Shown here: positions 26,334 through 35,683 of the stretch, piece by piece
Layout: each line of letters opens with the position of its first letter
How positions within the stretch are numbered: position 1 is the first letter of the stretch
DNA from: Planctomycetes bacterium syqfu
GTDB taxonomy: Bacteria; Planctomycetota; Phycisphaerae; Phycisphaerales; Phycisphaeraceae
NCBI GenBank assembly: GCA_020974905.1
Contig: CP087563.1
Location: 7,192,001-7,256,000, forward strand
DNA length: 64,000 nt
Direction: 5' to 3'
Translations under genes and position numbers: made by a program
The notes under the pieces: generated by a model
The model's database searches: none
What the model saw: the letters and a program-made list of their open reading frames with translations, nothing else
Told to the model about the DNA's origin: nothing

Positions 26334-27530
26334 TCAATTGACTTTAGGTGGGTAGATCAGGCTGAAAAGACGATGTGCGATTGGTAGTGTGTTCATGACT
26401 TGCGGTGAGATCGTCGTATCGGCACATGCTCCATGAATGTGTGATCGGATGGCGGTCAGTGCTGCCAGCTTGGTTGGTGAAGCAGGTTTGATTTGTTGAT
26501 GCGGCCAAGCGTCGATGCAATCCTGGTATGCCGTGAGATAATCGACCGCAGCTTTGAGAGTTTGGCCGTCAGGGCCGACGTGTTCCCAGAGATCGATCCC
26601 CAGTGTTTGCCCCCAGAGTGTCATTGCCAGCATGGCTTCGAGGTTGAAGATGCTGTAGGTGAGACTGAGTGTGCGAGCTTCTTCGTGGGGCTGGCTGCCA
26701 TCACTTGCGATGTGTTGATCAATCCGTTTGTTGGCAACCTGCTCAAGCACGTGACGTGCACGGTCTGGTTGGTTGGTGTACAGCGCAAAGGCGACGGTTT
26801 GTGCGTCATGCCATGTGCCATGGTTATTATGTTCATTGCGTTCGGTTTGGCCAAGGTCGGATTGTTCGAACCAGTCGAGATACTGGGCAAACCACCGTTG
26901 CATGCCTTGTTCGTCTGCGTCTTGCCAAAGATCAGAGTCGCGCAAGAGCGGGAGTAATTCAGTCACAGGGATCAGGCGATGGGTATCGATGAGTCCGATG
27001 CCGCGGCCATCACAATGACCGGGTATCCGCTGTGCATATTTCAGATGCGGGTTCATTGCAGATTGTTCGTTAAGAAAGAAGTGTCGCAGTGCGTCAATTG
27101 CCTTTTGAGCAAACGGCGTGTGATCCGTTAAACGCCACGCCAGAATCTGGATGGTGATCAATTGAACGACATCGCACATTGCCGTGAAGTCTGCTCCGAG
27201 TGTCTGCGGATTGCGTTGACCATCACGTCGGACATAAGGCAGGCCGTCATCGGCTTCGGGGTTTGGCCACCAATACGTGCCGAGACTGGTGTAGTCATGA
27301 TGATCACCACTTGGGGGAATGATCGGATCATCCACGACACTGGGCAAAGGTTCGTTGAGTTTGCTTTGAGCAATAGCGGTCAGGCAATCAACGGCTTGTT
27401 GGATGTCAGCTGCATTGTTTACCAATGCATTGCGTGTCAATTGGAGGGATTGGCGTTGAGCCTGGGGTAAAGCATAAAAGCCCAGCGTCCAGTGGTCTGT
27501 CTGTTCTTGTGGGAGTGCATGTTGTGACAT
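26334..27530 (-). CDS. Alginate-lyase family protein (PL5-like)
   Basis: The product is an (alpha/alpha) barrel protein of the alginate lyase domain family. Characteristic stretches are GDHHDYTSLGTYWWPNPEAD, YVRRDGQRNPQT, RIPGHCDGRGIGLIDTHRLI and the catalytic NNHGTWHDAQTVA (Asn-Asn-His-Gly-Thr-Trp), with PHEEARTLSLTYSIFNLEAM. Such enzymes cleave uronate polysaccharides by beta-elimination. The longer frame from 27596 would read through the upstream terminator; the ATG at 27530 (MSQHALPQEQ) gives a protein without signal peptide (398 residues). It sits downstream of a ThuA-domain gene. Confidence 0.85.
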   Translation of the reverse strand: MSQHALPQEQTDHWTLGFYALPQAQRQSLQLTRNALVNNAADIQQAVDCLTAIAQSKLNEPLPSVVDDPIIPPSGDHHDYTSLGTYWWPNPEADDGLPYVRRDGQRNPQTLGADFTAMCDVVQLITIQILAWRLTDHTPFAQKAIDALRHFFLNEQSAMNPHLKYAQRIPGHCDGRGIGLIDTHRLIPVTELLPLLRDSDLWQDADEQGMQRWFAQYLDWFEQSDLGQTERNEHNNHGTWHDAQTVAFALYTNQPDRARHVLEQVANKRIDQHIASDGSQPHEEARTLSLTYSIFNLEAMLAMTLWGQTLGIDLWEHVGPDGQTLKAAVDYLTAYQDCIDAWPHQQIKPASPTKLAALTAIRSHIHGACADTTISPQVMNTLPIAHRLFSLIYPPKVN

Positions 27531-27581
27531 GCCTGAGCATCTTACCCAAACTCCAATGAGATGGGGGAGATGTAAACAAAT

Positions 27582-27616
27582 AAAAAACATTCGCATGGTG
27601 ACGAATGTTTTTTTTG
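27582..27616 (-). terminator. Terminator of the ThuA-domain gene
   Basis: Arms ACATTCG (27588-27594) and CGAATGT (27602-27608) carry an A run on one side and a T run on the other, so the hairpin is strong in both directions. On the minus strand it lies after the ThuA gene and before the alginate-lyase start. Confidence 0.75.
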
Positions 27617-27639
27617 GTGATTTTGATTGTTGTCAAGCG

Positions 27640-28302
27640 TTAGCGTGTCGCCCAGAGCATGCCACGGATGACGAGTTCCAGGGCTTGGGGACAATCGAAG
27701 TCCTTAAAGGTATGTCCCCAGCAGGCGACGAAGACTTTGCCTTTGCCCCATTGCTTGGTCCATGCGTAAGGTAGGGTTGCGCCGACCTGATAGCGGGTGA
27801 TGTCGCCAGCACCTGCTTCAAAGGTGGTTGTCGCCAGCACGCGGACTGCCGGGTCAACATGAATGTAATACTGCTCGGTGTCGGTGAGTTTGAAGTCGGT
27901 GATCCCTTGTGTGATGGGATGGTCTTCGACGATGTTGACTTCATACTCGGGGATGCAGTTGCCGGGATGGGCGACCCATTGTCCGCCGGTCATCCATTGG
28001 TATTCGGTATTCTGACGGAAGGAGTCGATGATGCCGCCGTGGAAGCCTGCGATCCCTGTACCGTTGGCGACGGCTTTGTCCAGGCCTTTCCATTGATCGC
28101 CTGAGATTTCGCCCATGGTCCAGATGGGGACGATCAGGTCGACGGTGGCCATGAGTTCGTCATCGGTGTAGACATCCATGGAGTCATACACGGTGACGTC
28201 ATAGCCCTTGGCTTTGAGTTGTTTTTCGAAAAGGGCTGCACACTCAACGGGTGTGTGTCCATCCCAACCGCCTTGAACGATGATTGCTTTTTTCGTGCTC
28301 AT
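27640..28302 (-). CDS. ThuA-domain protein (trehalose-utilisation type)
   Basis: This 220-residue protein is a single ThuA domain, a class I glutamine amidotransferase-like fold: KKAIIVQGGWDGHTPVECA, LIVPIWTMGEISGDQWKGL, GIAGFHGGIIDSFRQN, EYEVNIVEDHPITQGI and WGKGKVFVACWGHTF. The family is linked to sugar and keto-sugar use and is very common in planctomycetes next to Gfo/Idh/MocA genes. The ATG at 28302 is preferred over 28323, since MSTKKAIIVQ starts the first strand. Confidence 0.9.
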   Translation of the reverse strand: MSTKKAIIVQGGWDGHTPVECAALFEKQLKAKGYDVTVYDSMDVYTDDELMATVDLIVPIWTMGEISGDQWKGLDKAVANGTGIAGFHGGIIDSFRQNTEYQWMTGGQWVAHPGNCIPEYEVNIVEDHPITQGITDFKLTDTEQYYIHVDPAVRVLATTTFEAGAGDITRYQVGATLPYAWTKQWGKGKVFVACWGHTFKDFDCPQALELVIRGMLWATR

Positions 28303-28460
28303 GGCTGGTACTTTACCGCCCATTGATCCGACTGCAAGCGAAAATCAGGGGTTGAGAAAATAATCCGAGATTTGGGAAATATTGTCCATGCCCCCGGAAG
28401 TTCCCCGTAGCTTTTGGTGATGTTGTTTGATGAGATGGCTTGGTGGGTATGTATGGCTTT

Positions 28461-28628
28461 AACCACAGAGGTACAGATACACAGCGTTCAAGACAGAGCA
28501 ATACATCTATTCACGCCTGTTTCACTCAAGACGCAGAGACGCCAAGCCAGTCAAAATGATTTTCGTTCCTTGCGGCTTTGCGTGAGATTTGTTTTTTTCA
28601 GGTTCTGTTTCTCTGTGACTCTGTGGTT
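28461..28628. repeat. Nested inverted-repeat element (ACCACAGAG / ACGCAGAGACGC family), no cargo
   Basis: The outer arms AACCACAGAG (28461-28470) and CTCTGTGGTT-type (28611-28628) are inverted. The inner word TCACGCCTGTTTCACTCAAG plus ACGCAGAGACGC (28511-28546) faces CTTGCGGCTTTGCGTGAG (28569-28586). The inner word matches the left arm of the element around the GxxExxY gene (36248-36283) at 32 of 36 positions. This explains most of the 360-base gap downstream of mrpG. Confidence 0.65.
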
Positions 28629-28688
28629 CAGACAAGAATGCTTGAATTTGCGTGAAGCAAAAAATAATCCATCTGTGAACGATGGTGA

Positions 28689-29048
28689 TCATTCGGAGAC
28701 GGGATTGTGTTCTTCGTCTGCGATCTGGCCTTCCCAGACCGGTGCGTTGTCCAGCTTGGCGGCTTTGGCCAGCAGGTGTGAGCCGACGGGGTTGGCGATG
28801 AACTGGAACATGATCACGAGGACCACGTTGGCAATGATGTTCACGACGTTGGCATCGTGTGCCTGGGCGTGATGGATCGCAGCAGCAATCATCAGGCCGG
28901 AGATCCCGAGGGTGACACCTTTGGTTGCTGCATGCATGCGGTGATATACGTCAGGCAGACGCAGCAAACCGAAGGCAGCGACGAACATGAAAAAGATGCC
29001 AAAGATCAGAAAGGCAATGACCAGGATATCGAGGATGATGTTCAACAT
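28689..29048 (-). CDS. mrpG: Mrp/Mnh Na+/H+ antiporter subunit G
   Basis: A small membrane protein with three helices (IILDILVIAFLIFGIFFMFV, GVTLGISGLMIAAAIHH, NIIANVVLVIMFQFIANPVG) and the family motif LLRLPDVYHRMHAATKG. It is the last gene of the mrpABCDEFG operon. The ATG at 29048 has a GGA about 10 bases upstream; an in-frame ATG at 29057 is equally possible. Confidence 0.92.
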   Translation of the reverse strand: MLNIILDILVIAFLIFGIFFMFVAAFGLLRLPDVYHRMHAATKGVTLGISGLMIAAAIHHAQAHDANVVNIIANVVLVIMFQFIANPVGSHLLAKAAKLDNAPVWEGQIADEEHNPVSE

Positions 29049-29125
29049 GGATGACATTCCGTGTGTGTGTCTGTTTCAAAGTTCCAGTAAAGCGTCGATC
29101 TCGCCAGTGAATACTTCCGGGGGGG

Positions 29126-29515
29126 TTAGGCGAGGTCTTCGAGTTTTTCGTTGCTCTTGACTTGTTTGTGTCGCAGGTGCGGTCGGGCGATGTACTGTGC
29201 CATGGCAACGGTGCCTGCAAAACTCAGCAGTGAGAGAATCAGCACACCGTCGATGAAGGCTGAGGTCATGAATCGCATGCCCAGCAGGATCACCATGCCG
29301 ATGAGTTCGACGCCCAGCGTGTCGGACGCCAAAGCGCGGTCAGCAAGATGCGGACTCTTAAGCAGGCGGATAACGCACATGAGCATGCCCACCGCGATCA
29401 TGACGATGCAGATGTCGATGGTGAAAGTCACCACGCCATCGAGTAGACCATGTTCTGCTGCCTCGTGAGCGACTTCATGGCCAGCTGTTGCAGAAGCAAG
29501 TAGAAGATTCAGCAT
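29126..29515 (-). CDS. mrpF: Mrp/Mnh Na+/H+ antiporter subunit F
   Basis: A membrane protein of 129 residues, longer than the usual 90 because of both ends. Core: FTIDICIVMIAVGMLMCVIRLLKSPHLADRALASDTLGV, then VILLGMRFMTSAFIDGVLILSLL. The D-R-x-x-x-x-D-T motif is typical of MrpF. The start overlaps the mrpE stop by 7 bases, so the two are translationally coupled. Confidence 0.92.
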   Translation of the reverse strand: MLNLLLASATAGHEVAHEAAEHGLLDGVVTFTIDICIVMIAVGMLMCVIRLLKSPHLADRALASDTLGVELIGMVILLGMRFMTSAFIDGVLILSLLSFAGTVAMAQYIARPHLRHKQVKSNEKLEDLA

Positions 29516-29994
29516 CCGAACACCTCCGTCATCAAACGGTCTTTCAATTCATCCAGTTCCTTGATCGCTGACTCACGGTTGTCTGCGTACATGCAGTGGA
29601 CCAGCAGCACCTCGTCATTCTCCAGTACGTCGACACTGAGCGTGCCAGGCGTCAGGGTGATGGCATTGGCCAGTGATGTGATTTGCAACGGCGTCATGCC
29701 TTTGACCGGGTAGCGGACAAACCGTGGGGACATGCTAAACCGGGGGGTGATCACTTCCTTGGCAACGGTGAGGTTGGCCTGGATCAGAATGCGAATGAAG
29801 TAGAACCCAAACGAGATGAGGTTAAAGAGCTTTGAGCCGTAACCTTTGCCATCCGGGTACCACGTGCGACTGACCGCACCCAATAGCAGGTATCCGAAGA
29901 AGAATCCTGCCAACATCGTCCAGATGTCGAATAGGCCCCACATGCACATCCAGAGGACGGCCAGGAGAACATTAATCAGAAAATAAGCCAGCAT
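29509..29994 (-). CDS. mrpE: Mrp/Mnh Na+/H+ antiporter subunit E
   Basis: The 161-residue protein has two N-terminal helices (LAYFLINVLLAVLWMCMWG, FDIWTMLAGFFFGYLLLG) and the soluble end TPLQITSLANAITLTPGTLSVDV, a hallmark of MrpE. AAAGGAG stands 9 bases before the ATG. Confidence 0.94.
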   Translation of the reverse strand: MLAYFLINVLLAVLWMCMWGLFDIWTMLAGFFFGYLLLGAVSRTWYPDGKGYGSKLFNLISFGFYFIRILIQANLTVAKEVITPRFSMSPRFVRYPVKGMTPLQITSLANAITLTPGTLSVDVLENDEVLLVHCMYADNRESAIKELDELKDRLMTEVFGC

Positions 29995-30018
29995 ATTGCA
30001 ACGCTCCTTTAGCGTTTA

Positions 30019-31659
30019 TCAGTGTCCGTGAGAATCGTGGTTGGCTGCCGTTTCATGTGATTCATGATGCATCGGCTGGGCCTGTGATGTTGGTTCGTTG
30101 ATCACCACTTTGTATTCCGGCGTGTTCTGTTCACCGAGCACGGCCTTGACGTAATTCGTCGGGTCGATCAGGGACTTGGCAGCGGTGGCACACATTGCGT
30201 AATACTTCTGAGCACCAAGGCCCATACTCAACGCAACGATCACCAGCAGGGCAATACCCCACATACCACCGACAGTCATGGGACGTTTTTTCGGTTGATC
30301 AACGTGCTTGCCCTGTGCAGGTGACCAGAAGCCGTAGCTCCAGATCTTGAGCATGGACAGCAGGGTGAACAGGGACGTGAGCACTGCAAAGAAGACCACC
30401 ACGTAATGCTCAGACTGGAAGCCTGCACTGAGCAGAACCCACTTGCCAAAGAAGCCGGACAAGGGGGGAAGACCCGCCAGCGACAGGGCAGCAATCATGA
30501 ACAGGGTGGCTAGCCACGGGGCACGCTTGAGCAGTCCGCCGATCTTTTCAAGGTCATCATCACCGGCATGTTCCACCATCAAACCGCCACACAAAAACAG
30601 GCAGCATTTGACGACCATGTTGTGCATGATGAAGAAAATCGCACCGGCAACCGCCATCTCCTTGATGTCCTGTGCGACACCGGTGGCAATGGCAAGGCCC
30701 ATACCCATGAGCATGTATCCGACCTGGCTGATGATGTGAATCGAGAGAATGCGGCGAACCGTATGCATCGACACCGCACCCAGCACGCCAAGGAACATGG
30801 TGATCCCAGCAGTGAGAAGCAGGATTGGGGCAATGATGTCAGTGACCTGCGTCGAGGTGCCAAACATCATCACGAACACGCGAATCATCACGTAAGCACC
30901 GACCTTGGTCAGCAAGCCTGCAAACAGACCGCCAATCGCGCTGGGCAGTGTGTGATAGGTATCGGGCAACCAGTACCACAACGGGAAGATCGCCGTCTTG
31001 CCACCAAAGACCAGCAGCATCATCGCAATGACGGGCAGCGATGACGTCGGCAGTTTATCGTCCATGGCAAGGCGTGTGATGTCCGCCATATTCAGCGTAC
31101 CCAGTTGACCGTAGATCAAACCCAGGCAGGTGACAAACATCGTCGAACCCAGCAGGTTCAAGAGTACGTACTTGTAGGCCTGCTTCATCTGCTTCTTTGA
31201 TGTTCCGACGCAGAAGATGGCATATGAAGCCATGAGCATGATTTCGAATGCGACGAACAGGTTGAAAAAGTCACCCGTGATAAAGCTCCATTGCACCCCC
31301 AGAATCAACAGGTGAAACATGGGATGGAAGAAACCGCCCTGTTGATCTCTGTCGAATTGAAAAGCGCAGTAGATAAACACGCAGAAGCAGACGATCGATG
31401 CCATCGAAAGCATCAAGGCGCTGAGCGTGTCCACCGCAATGGTGATGCCGAATGGTGCAAGCCAGTTGCCCATCTGTGAGACAAGGACACCGCCGGTGGG
31501 AGCGACCGTTGCCAGGGCTTTGAATGCAAAGACCATGTTGGCAATCAGGAAGCCTGCCCCGACCCAGCGTTGAGCCTGTCGATAGCGATGCAGGAACGTG
31601 GTGACGATGCCTGCTGCCATGGGTAAGACGACAAAGAGTACGATTTGATGTTGTGTCAT
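30019..31659 (-). CDS. mrpD: Mrp/Mnh Na+/H+ antiporter subunit D
   Basis: A 14-helix membrane protein of the NuoM/NuoN family (546 residues from the ATG at 31659). Key residues of the proton path are visible: the Glu in FVAFEIMLMASYA and Lys in KTAIFPLWYWLPDTYHTLPSAIGG, followed by VRRILSIHIISQVGYMLMG. The C-terminus is His-rich (MHHESHETAANHDSHGH). A TTG at 31674 is the longer alternative; GGAA lies 11 bases before the chosen ATG. Confidence 0.95.
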   Translation of the reverse strand: MTQHQIVLFVVLPMAAGIVTTFLHRYRQAQRWVGAGFLIANMVFAFKALATVAPTGGVLVSQMGNWLAPFGITIAVDTLSALMLSMASIVCFCVFIYCAFQFDRDQQGGFFHPMFHLLILGVQWSFITGDFFNLFVAFEIMLMASYAIFCVGTSKKQMKQAYKYVLLNLLGSTMFVTCLGLIYGQLGTLNMADITRLAMDDKLPTSSLPVIAMMLLVFGGKTAIFPLWYWLPDTYHTLPSAIGGLFAGLLTKVGAYVMIRVFVMMFGTSTQVTDIIAPILLLTAGITMFLGVLGAVSMHTVRRILSIHIISQVGYMLMGMGLAIATGVAQDIKEMAVAGAIFFIMHNMVVKCCLFLCGGLMVEHAGDDDLEKIGGLLKRAPWLATLFMIAALSLAGLPPLSGFFGKWVLLSAGFQSEHYVVVFFAVLTSLFTLLSMLKIWSYGFWSPAQGKHVDQPKKRPMTVGGMWGIALLVIVALSMGLGAQKYYAMCATAAKSLIDPTNYVKAVLGEQNTPEYKVVINEPTSQAQPMHHESHETAANHDSHGH

Positions 31660-31735
31660 GTTCGACGTTTCCAAGAGTCAGCGACACGTCGTGTCGCAGC
31701 TATTTTTTGGCTTTCCCTAATCACGAAACTTTGTC

Positions 31736-32083
31736 TTAGTGAGCTTCTTCCTCAGCGAGCATGTGCAAACTCAAGGTCTGGTTGCGACGCCATGTGATCA
31801 CGATCATCGTCAGCAGGAACGCCTGAACCGCAAAGCCGATGACGATAGCCGTCAAGATCAAGGCCTGGGGCAGTGGGTCCACCAGCGTATGAATGTCCAC
31901 GCCATGCGAGAGCACCGGCGGCATCTTGCCAGCAGGCGAGCCACTGACCGAGAGAATCGCGAGATTGGCACCATGTCCCAAAAGGAACACGCCCATGCAA
32001 ACACCCTTGAGTTCACGATCGAGCATCAGGAATGCTGACGAACCAAAAAGCACACCGACCATAATGGCGATGAGTAAATTCAT
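31736..32083 (-). CDS. mrpC: Mrp/Mnh Na+/H+ antiporter subunit C
   Basis: A three-helix NuoK-like protein of 115 residues: IMVGVLFGSSAFLML, MGVFLLGHGANLAIL, and PQALILTAIVIGFAVQAFLL. The last motif is the MrpC signature. The ATG overlaps the mrpB stop (TAATG), and GGAG lies just upstream. Confidence 0.95.
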   Translation of the reverse strand: MNLLIAIMVGVLFGSSAFLMLDRELKGVCMGVFLLGHGANLAILSVSGSPAGKMPPVLSHGVDIHTLVDPLPQALILTAIVIGFAVQAFLLTMIVITWRRNQTLSLHMLAEEEAH

Positions 32084-32517
32084 TATTGAATCTCCTTGCT
32101 AAGCACGTCGATCATCCCGACCACAACGCCGGTGACCACCAGAAACACACCCAGGTCAAAGGCCATGACACTGGCCCATTCAAAGTCATAGGTGTGTTCG
32201 ATCGTGGTCGGCAAATGCAGGTAACCATGTGCCGAAGTGAAGAACGGCAAGCCCTGCAGATAGGCCCCCATGCCAGTACCCAACGCCAGCGTCAAACCGA
32301 CTGCAATGAAGTAGCGTTCGGAGATCGGCAACATGCGACGCAGTGAATCACTGCCAAAGCTCATGCGATGCACGATCAACGCGACCGAGGCAACCAACCC
32401 TGCGACGAAACCACCGCCGGGCGTCTGGTGTCCCTTGAAGTAGATGTACATGGCAAAGACCAGGCTCAATGGCACGATCAGTCTTGCCCCAACTTTTAGA
32501 ATCACACTTGTACACAT
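32083..32517 (-). CDS. mrpB: Mrp/Mnh Na+/H+ antiporter subunit B
   Basis: A four-helix protein with the MrpB signature KGHQTPGGGFVAGLVASVALI. The rest is DLGVFLVVTGVVVGMIDVLS. The ATG at 32517 (MCTSVILKVGARLIVP) has GGAA 5 bases upstream and removes an unlikely polar extension that starts at 32562. It overlaps the following mrpC by one base. Confidence 0.93.
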   Translation of the reverse strand: MCTSVILKVGARLIVPLSLVFAMYIYFKGHQTPGGGFVAGLVASVALIVHRMSFGSDSLRRMLPISERYFIAVGLTLALGTGMGAYLQGLPFFTSAHGYLHLPTTIEHTYDFEWASVMAFDLGVFLVVTGVVVGMIDVLSKEIQ

Positions 32518-32567
32518 TGGAATTTCCAATTTCGAATTTAAGTCAGTTTCAATCAGAGACAATCAGA

Positions 32568-35303
32568 TCAACCTTCAGCCTTCAGTGGTTCAGGTCCGCT
32601 ATCCTCAAAGTCCGATGGATCGTTGTAATCGCCGGACTTCTTGCGGCGGCGAAGCAGGGTCCATACACCCATCGCAGCTAAGCCCAACACGGTGATTTCA
32701 CCCATCGTGTCAAAGCCACGGAAGTCCACCAGGATCACGTTGACCACGTTGTTGCCACCACCACCGTGATGGATCAGATAACTCTTTTCACCGTCTTGCG
32801 TGGCATGCGAGACCGCTTCGTCCAAAGCGTTGTCGTGGACTTCATTCGGATCAATCGCCTTGCTCACGACACCGCCGTAGACTTGGTTTTCTGGCACTGC
32901 CATGCTGTCAATACCGTGATGCGAGTTACGCAGGAAGTATTCGCCAAGGTTAGGCAGGTTCTGACCATCCTTGTTGACGTAGGGCATTTCCGGGCGGTTC
33001 ACATTGGTGCTCGAAAGCGTCAGCCAGAACATCACCAGGCCAACACAGATACTGATCACCAGTCGAATTGGCACGGCCTTACGCGTCTTGGGTGTCAGGT
33101 CGGGGACCAGAGACAACACCAAAAGGAAGAGGATGATCGAGACGATTTCAATGCTCAACTGTGTGAGTGCAAGGTCCGGTGCTTTGTACAGGTAGTAAAC
33201 ACCCGCAACCGAGAAACCGCACATGCCCAGGATCAGCACACGGCTAGCGCGGTTCATGACCACTGGCAGAAGCAAGGCGGTCAGACACACCATGCCACAC
33301 AGCAGAAGACCGGGCAGCAGTTGTGCGAAGGTTTCAGTGACAGCACCTTCGGGCCAAACCAGGCTGCCGAACTTCCCACCGATGGACCAGACAAACAAAG
33401 CGACCATCGCAACCAACACCGCACCGACATAAAAGCCAGCATGACCACGTTGGACCAAACCAAACGCACGGGGTCCGACGACCTTGGTGGTCATCGTGTA
33501 GAAACCCGGATACAGATGATCGCACGGATCGTTAAACGTCCCACGCAGGAACTTGCCAAAGCCCAGGGCGCAACCCAGGCCGATGGCAATCAAACTCATC
33601 ACCAACGGCAAACCCAGATGCGCGTCCCAAACAAGAGGTAACTCATTGCCCATGAGCGTATGGAAGCCATCATAAAAATGCTTACTTGGATCAAGCCAGC
33701 CAAACAGGTAATCGTAGGCATAGGGGATCATGCCGCAGATGTATTGGAAGGCAACGATGATCGCACCGGGAATCCATAGTAGTGCTGCATAGAAGCCGGT
33801 CTCATGTTCGTGTTCGCCGTGACCATGTCCATGTGCGTGATCATCATGATGTTGCTCATCATGTTTTTCATCAGGTTTGGCAAGCATGGTGGTGCAAAGA
33901 CGGATGAAGATCGCCACGTTGAACATGCCCGTTGCGATACCCGCAGCGACCAAAATCCAGAACATGGGGTTGCTGGTTGTTTCAAGTGCATGAGCGATCT
34001 GGTAGAAGAAGAATTCCTTGGCCGTGAAGCTCAAGGTGAATGGTCCTGCAGCCAAACCGTAACCGGCAAGCAGCAACACGATCGTCATGATCTTGGCTTG
34101 GCCACCCTTGTGATAAAAGCCCTTGAGGTCCGGCAGTTCACGCGTGGCAATATGGCCAATCGCGCCAGCAAGAATAAAGAGCGGGGCCTTGTAAAACGCG
34201 TGGTTCAAAATCTGTGTCACGTCCCAGATCAGGTTCGGGGCAGCGGCAGCGGCATGTGCCATGCCTTCGGCTTCAGCATGTTCACCACCATGAGCTTCAC
34301 CATGACCATATTTGTACGCAGCCAAACCATACATGCACATCAGTAAGCCAAGCTGACTCACCGTCGTGTAGGCAAAGATCTTTTTCAGGTCGGTCTTCTG
34401 CAAGGCAACGAATGCACCATAGACCATCGTAAATGCACCCAAAGGCACGATGATCATCGGCCAGAGTTCCAGATTCGCTGCCATGATCGGCCAGAAGCGA
34501 CCGGTGATAAACACGCCGGCTTTGACCATCGTTGCCGAGTGCAGGTAAGCCGAGACAGGTGTCGGGGCAGCCATCGCACCGGGAAGCCAGAACTGGAACG
34601 GGAACTGGGCACTCTTGGTCGCAGCCCCCAAAAACAGCAACACAAAACAGACCTTCATCGGTGTTGCACTAAAATCAATCTGGCCATGCTGCACCGCAGT
34701 GAGAAGTCCGGTGATCGTCCATTCGCCGGTATGCACACCCAGGAAGATCAGACCCGCGAGCATGCACAGACCCCCCGCACCGGTGACGATAAACGCCTGC
34801 ATGGCATTGCGGACGGATAACGGTGTGTCACGTTCCCAACCAATGAGCAGGAACGAACTGATGGAGGTCATTTCCCAGAACATCATCAGCATCATGTAAT
34901 TGTCGGATAACGCCACACCGATCATCGCCGTCATGAAGATCATCAGGTACGGGTAGAACCGAAACAGGCTGTCCGCGTCTTTACCGAAGTAGCCTCGGGC
35001 ATAGAGCACAATACACACGCCGATCCCTGAGACCAGGTAGGCAAAAAACAAACCCAGGTGGTCTGGGTTCAGTGCAATGTTCAGATGTAACAGCGGCATC
35101 CACTCAACGAAGGCGGTATCACCCCCAACGCCACTATGGAACGTGAAGTGACCGAGCATCAACAACGCACCGACCGGGCCGCAGAGAATCAGCAGCAGTC
35201 GCGGGAGAATAAACGGTCTGGGGATCAGCAGCGAAACAGTGCCGCAGATCAGGGGGCAAAAGATGGCTGCCATCAGGAGCCAGGTCGCAGAGTCGGGGGT
35301 CAT
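32568..35303 (-). CDS. mrpA: Mrp/Mnh Na+/H+ antiporter subunit A (with fused MrpB-like C-terminus)
   Basis: This 911-residue protein is the first gene of the operon. The N-terminal part (1-~450) is a NuoL-like antiporter module (GPVGALLMLGHFTF, MLMMFWEMTSISSFLLIGW, KSAQFPFQFWLPGAMAAPTP). The C-terminal part (about 640-900) is the MrpA tail with the PDLALTQLSIEIVSIILFLL motif and an MrpB-like end. The complex exports Na+ for H+ under alkaline or salt stress. A His/Asp-rich cytoplasmic-looking loop (DEKHDEQHHDDHAHGHGHG, about residue 480) is unusual and could bind metal. The ATG is preceded by AGGGA. Confidence 0.95.
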   Translation of the reverse strand: MTPDSATWLLMAAIFCPLICGTVSLLIPRPFILPRLLLILCGPVGALLMLGHFTFHSGVGGDTAFVEWMPLLHLNIALNPDHLGLFFAYLVSGIGVCIVLYARGYFGKDADSLFRFYPYLMIFMTAMIGVALSDNYMMLMMFWEMTSISSFLLIGWERDTPLSVRNAMQAFIVTGAGGLCMLAGLIFLGVHTGEWTITGLLTAVQHGQIDFSATPMKVCFVLLFLGAATKSAQFPFQFWLPGAMAAPTPVSAYLHSATMVKAGVFITGRFWPIMAANLELWPMIIVPLGAFTMVYGAFVALQKTDLKKIFAYTTVSQLGLLMCMYGLAAYKYGHGEAHGGEHAEAEGMAHAAAAAPNLIWDVTQILNHAFYKAPLFILAGAIGHIATRELPDLKGFYHKGGQAKIMTIVLLLAGYGLAAGPFTLSFTAKEFFFYQIAHALETTSNPMFWILVAAGIATGMFNVAIFIRLCTTMLAKPDEKHDEQHHDDHAHGHGHGEHEHETGFYAALLWIPGAIIVAFQYICGMIPYAYDYLFGWLDPSKHFYDGFHTLMGNELPLVWDAHLGLPLVMSLIAIGLGCALGFGKFLRGTFNDPCDHLYPGFYTMTTKVVGPRAFGLVQRGHAGFYVGAVLVAMVALFVWSIGGKFGSLVWPEGAVTETFAQLLPGLLLCGMVCLTALLLPVVMNRASRVLILGMCGFSVAGVYYLYKAPDLALTQLSIEIVSIILFLLVLSLVPDLTPKTRKAVPIRLVISICVGLVMFWLTLSSTNVNRPEMPYVNKDGQNLPNLGEYFLRNSHHGIDSMAVPENQVYGGVVSKAIDPNEVHDNALDEAVSHATQDGEKSYLIHHGGGGNNVVNVILVDFRGFDTMGEITVLGLAAMGVWTLLRRRKKSGDYNDPSDFEDSGPEPLKAEG

Positions 35304-35683
35304 ATGTTTCTATCCCTGAGCTGAGAATTCCACAATTGTCATTTACCACGCTTCTCTGACCGGTCATTAACGTCTCTGAATTGCCCTCTCCAGCAATCCA
35401 TGAACCCAGCGACGCGGTCAATTCACACCGGTGGTATGAGTCTGTCTAACCATCGGACAAATCAGGCCTCGAACCTGAAAAAGATTCCGATAAGTCCTAT
35501 ACAAGCGGTTATTTGCCATTTAGGCGACAAAATGGTCTCTAGCAAATTTCAGACCAGTTGTCCCGAATATACCGCCTGTAGTGGACGATTGTCGGATGTC
35601 CGATAAGTCGACAACATCATACAGTCTTGTCTGATATCGGCGAGTGCTTGTTGGAACTGGAGGATTGATGCTATAGTTCGTGC
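35304..35683. other. Divergent intergenic region between mrpA and the HIT gene
   Basis: No gene is seen. The right end holds a promoter for the HIT gene: TTGTTG (35648-35653), an 18-base spacer and TATAGT (35672-35677), 6 bases before the ATG, so the message is probably leaderless. The rest shows only short dyads (for example around 35592-35615, GTCGGA/TCCGAT-GTCGAC) of uncertain meaning. Confidence 0.4.

Noticed and set aside
35400-35606. 68-residue open frame between mrpA and the HIT gene
   Set aside because: No ribosome site, no motif, and codon use unlike the neighbours.
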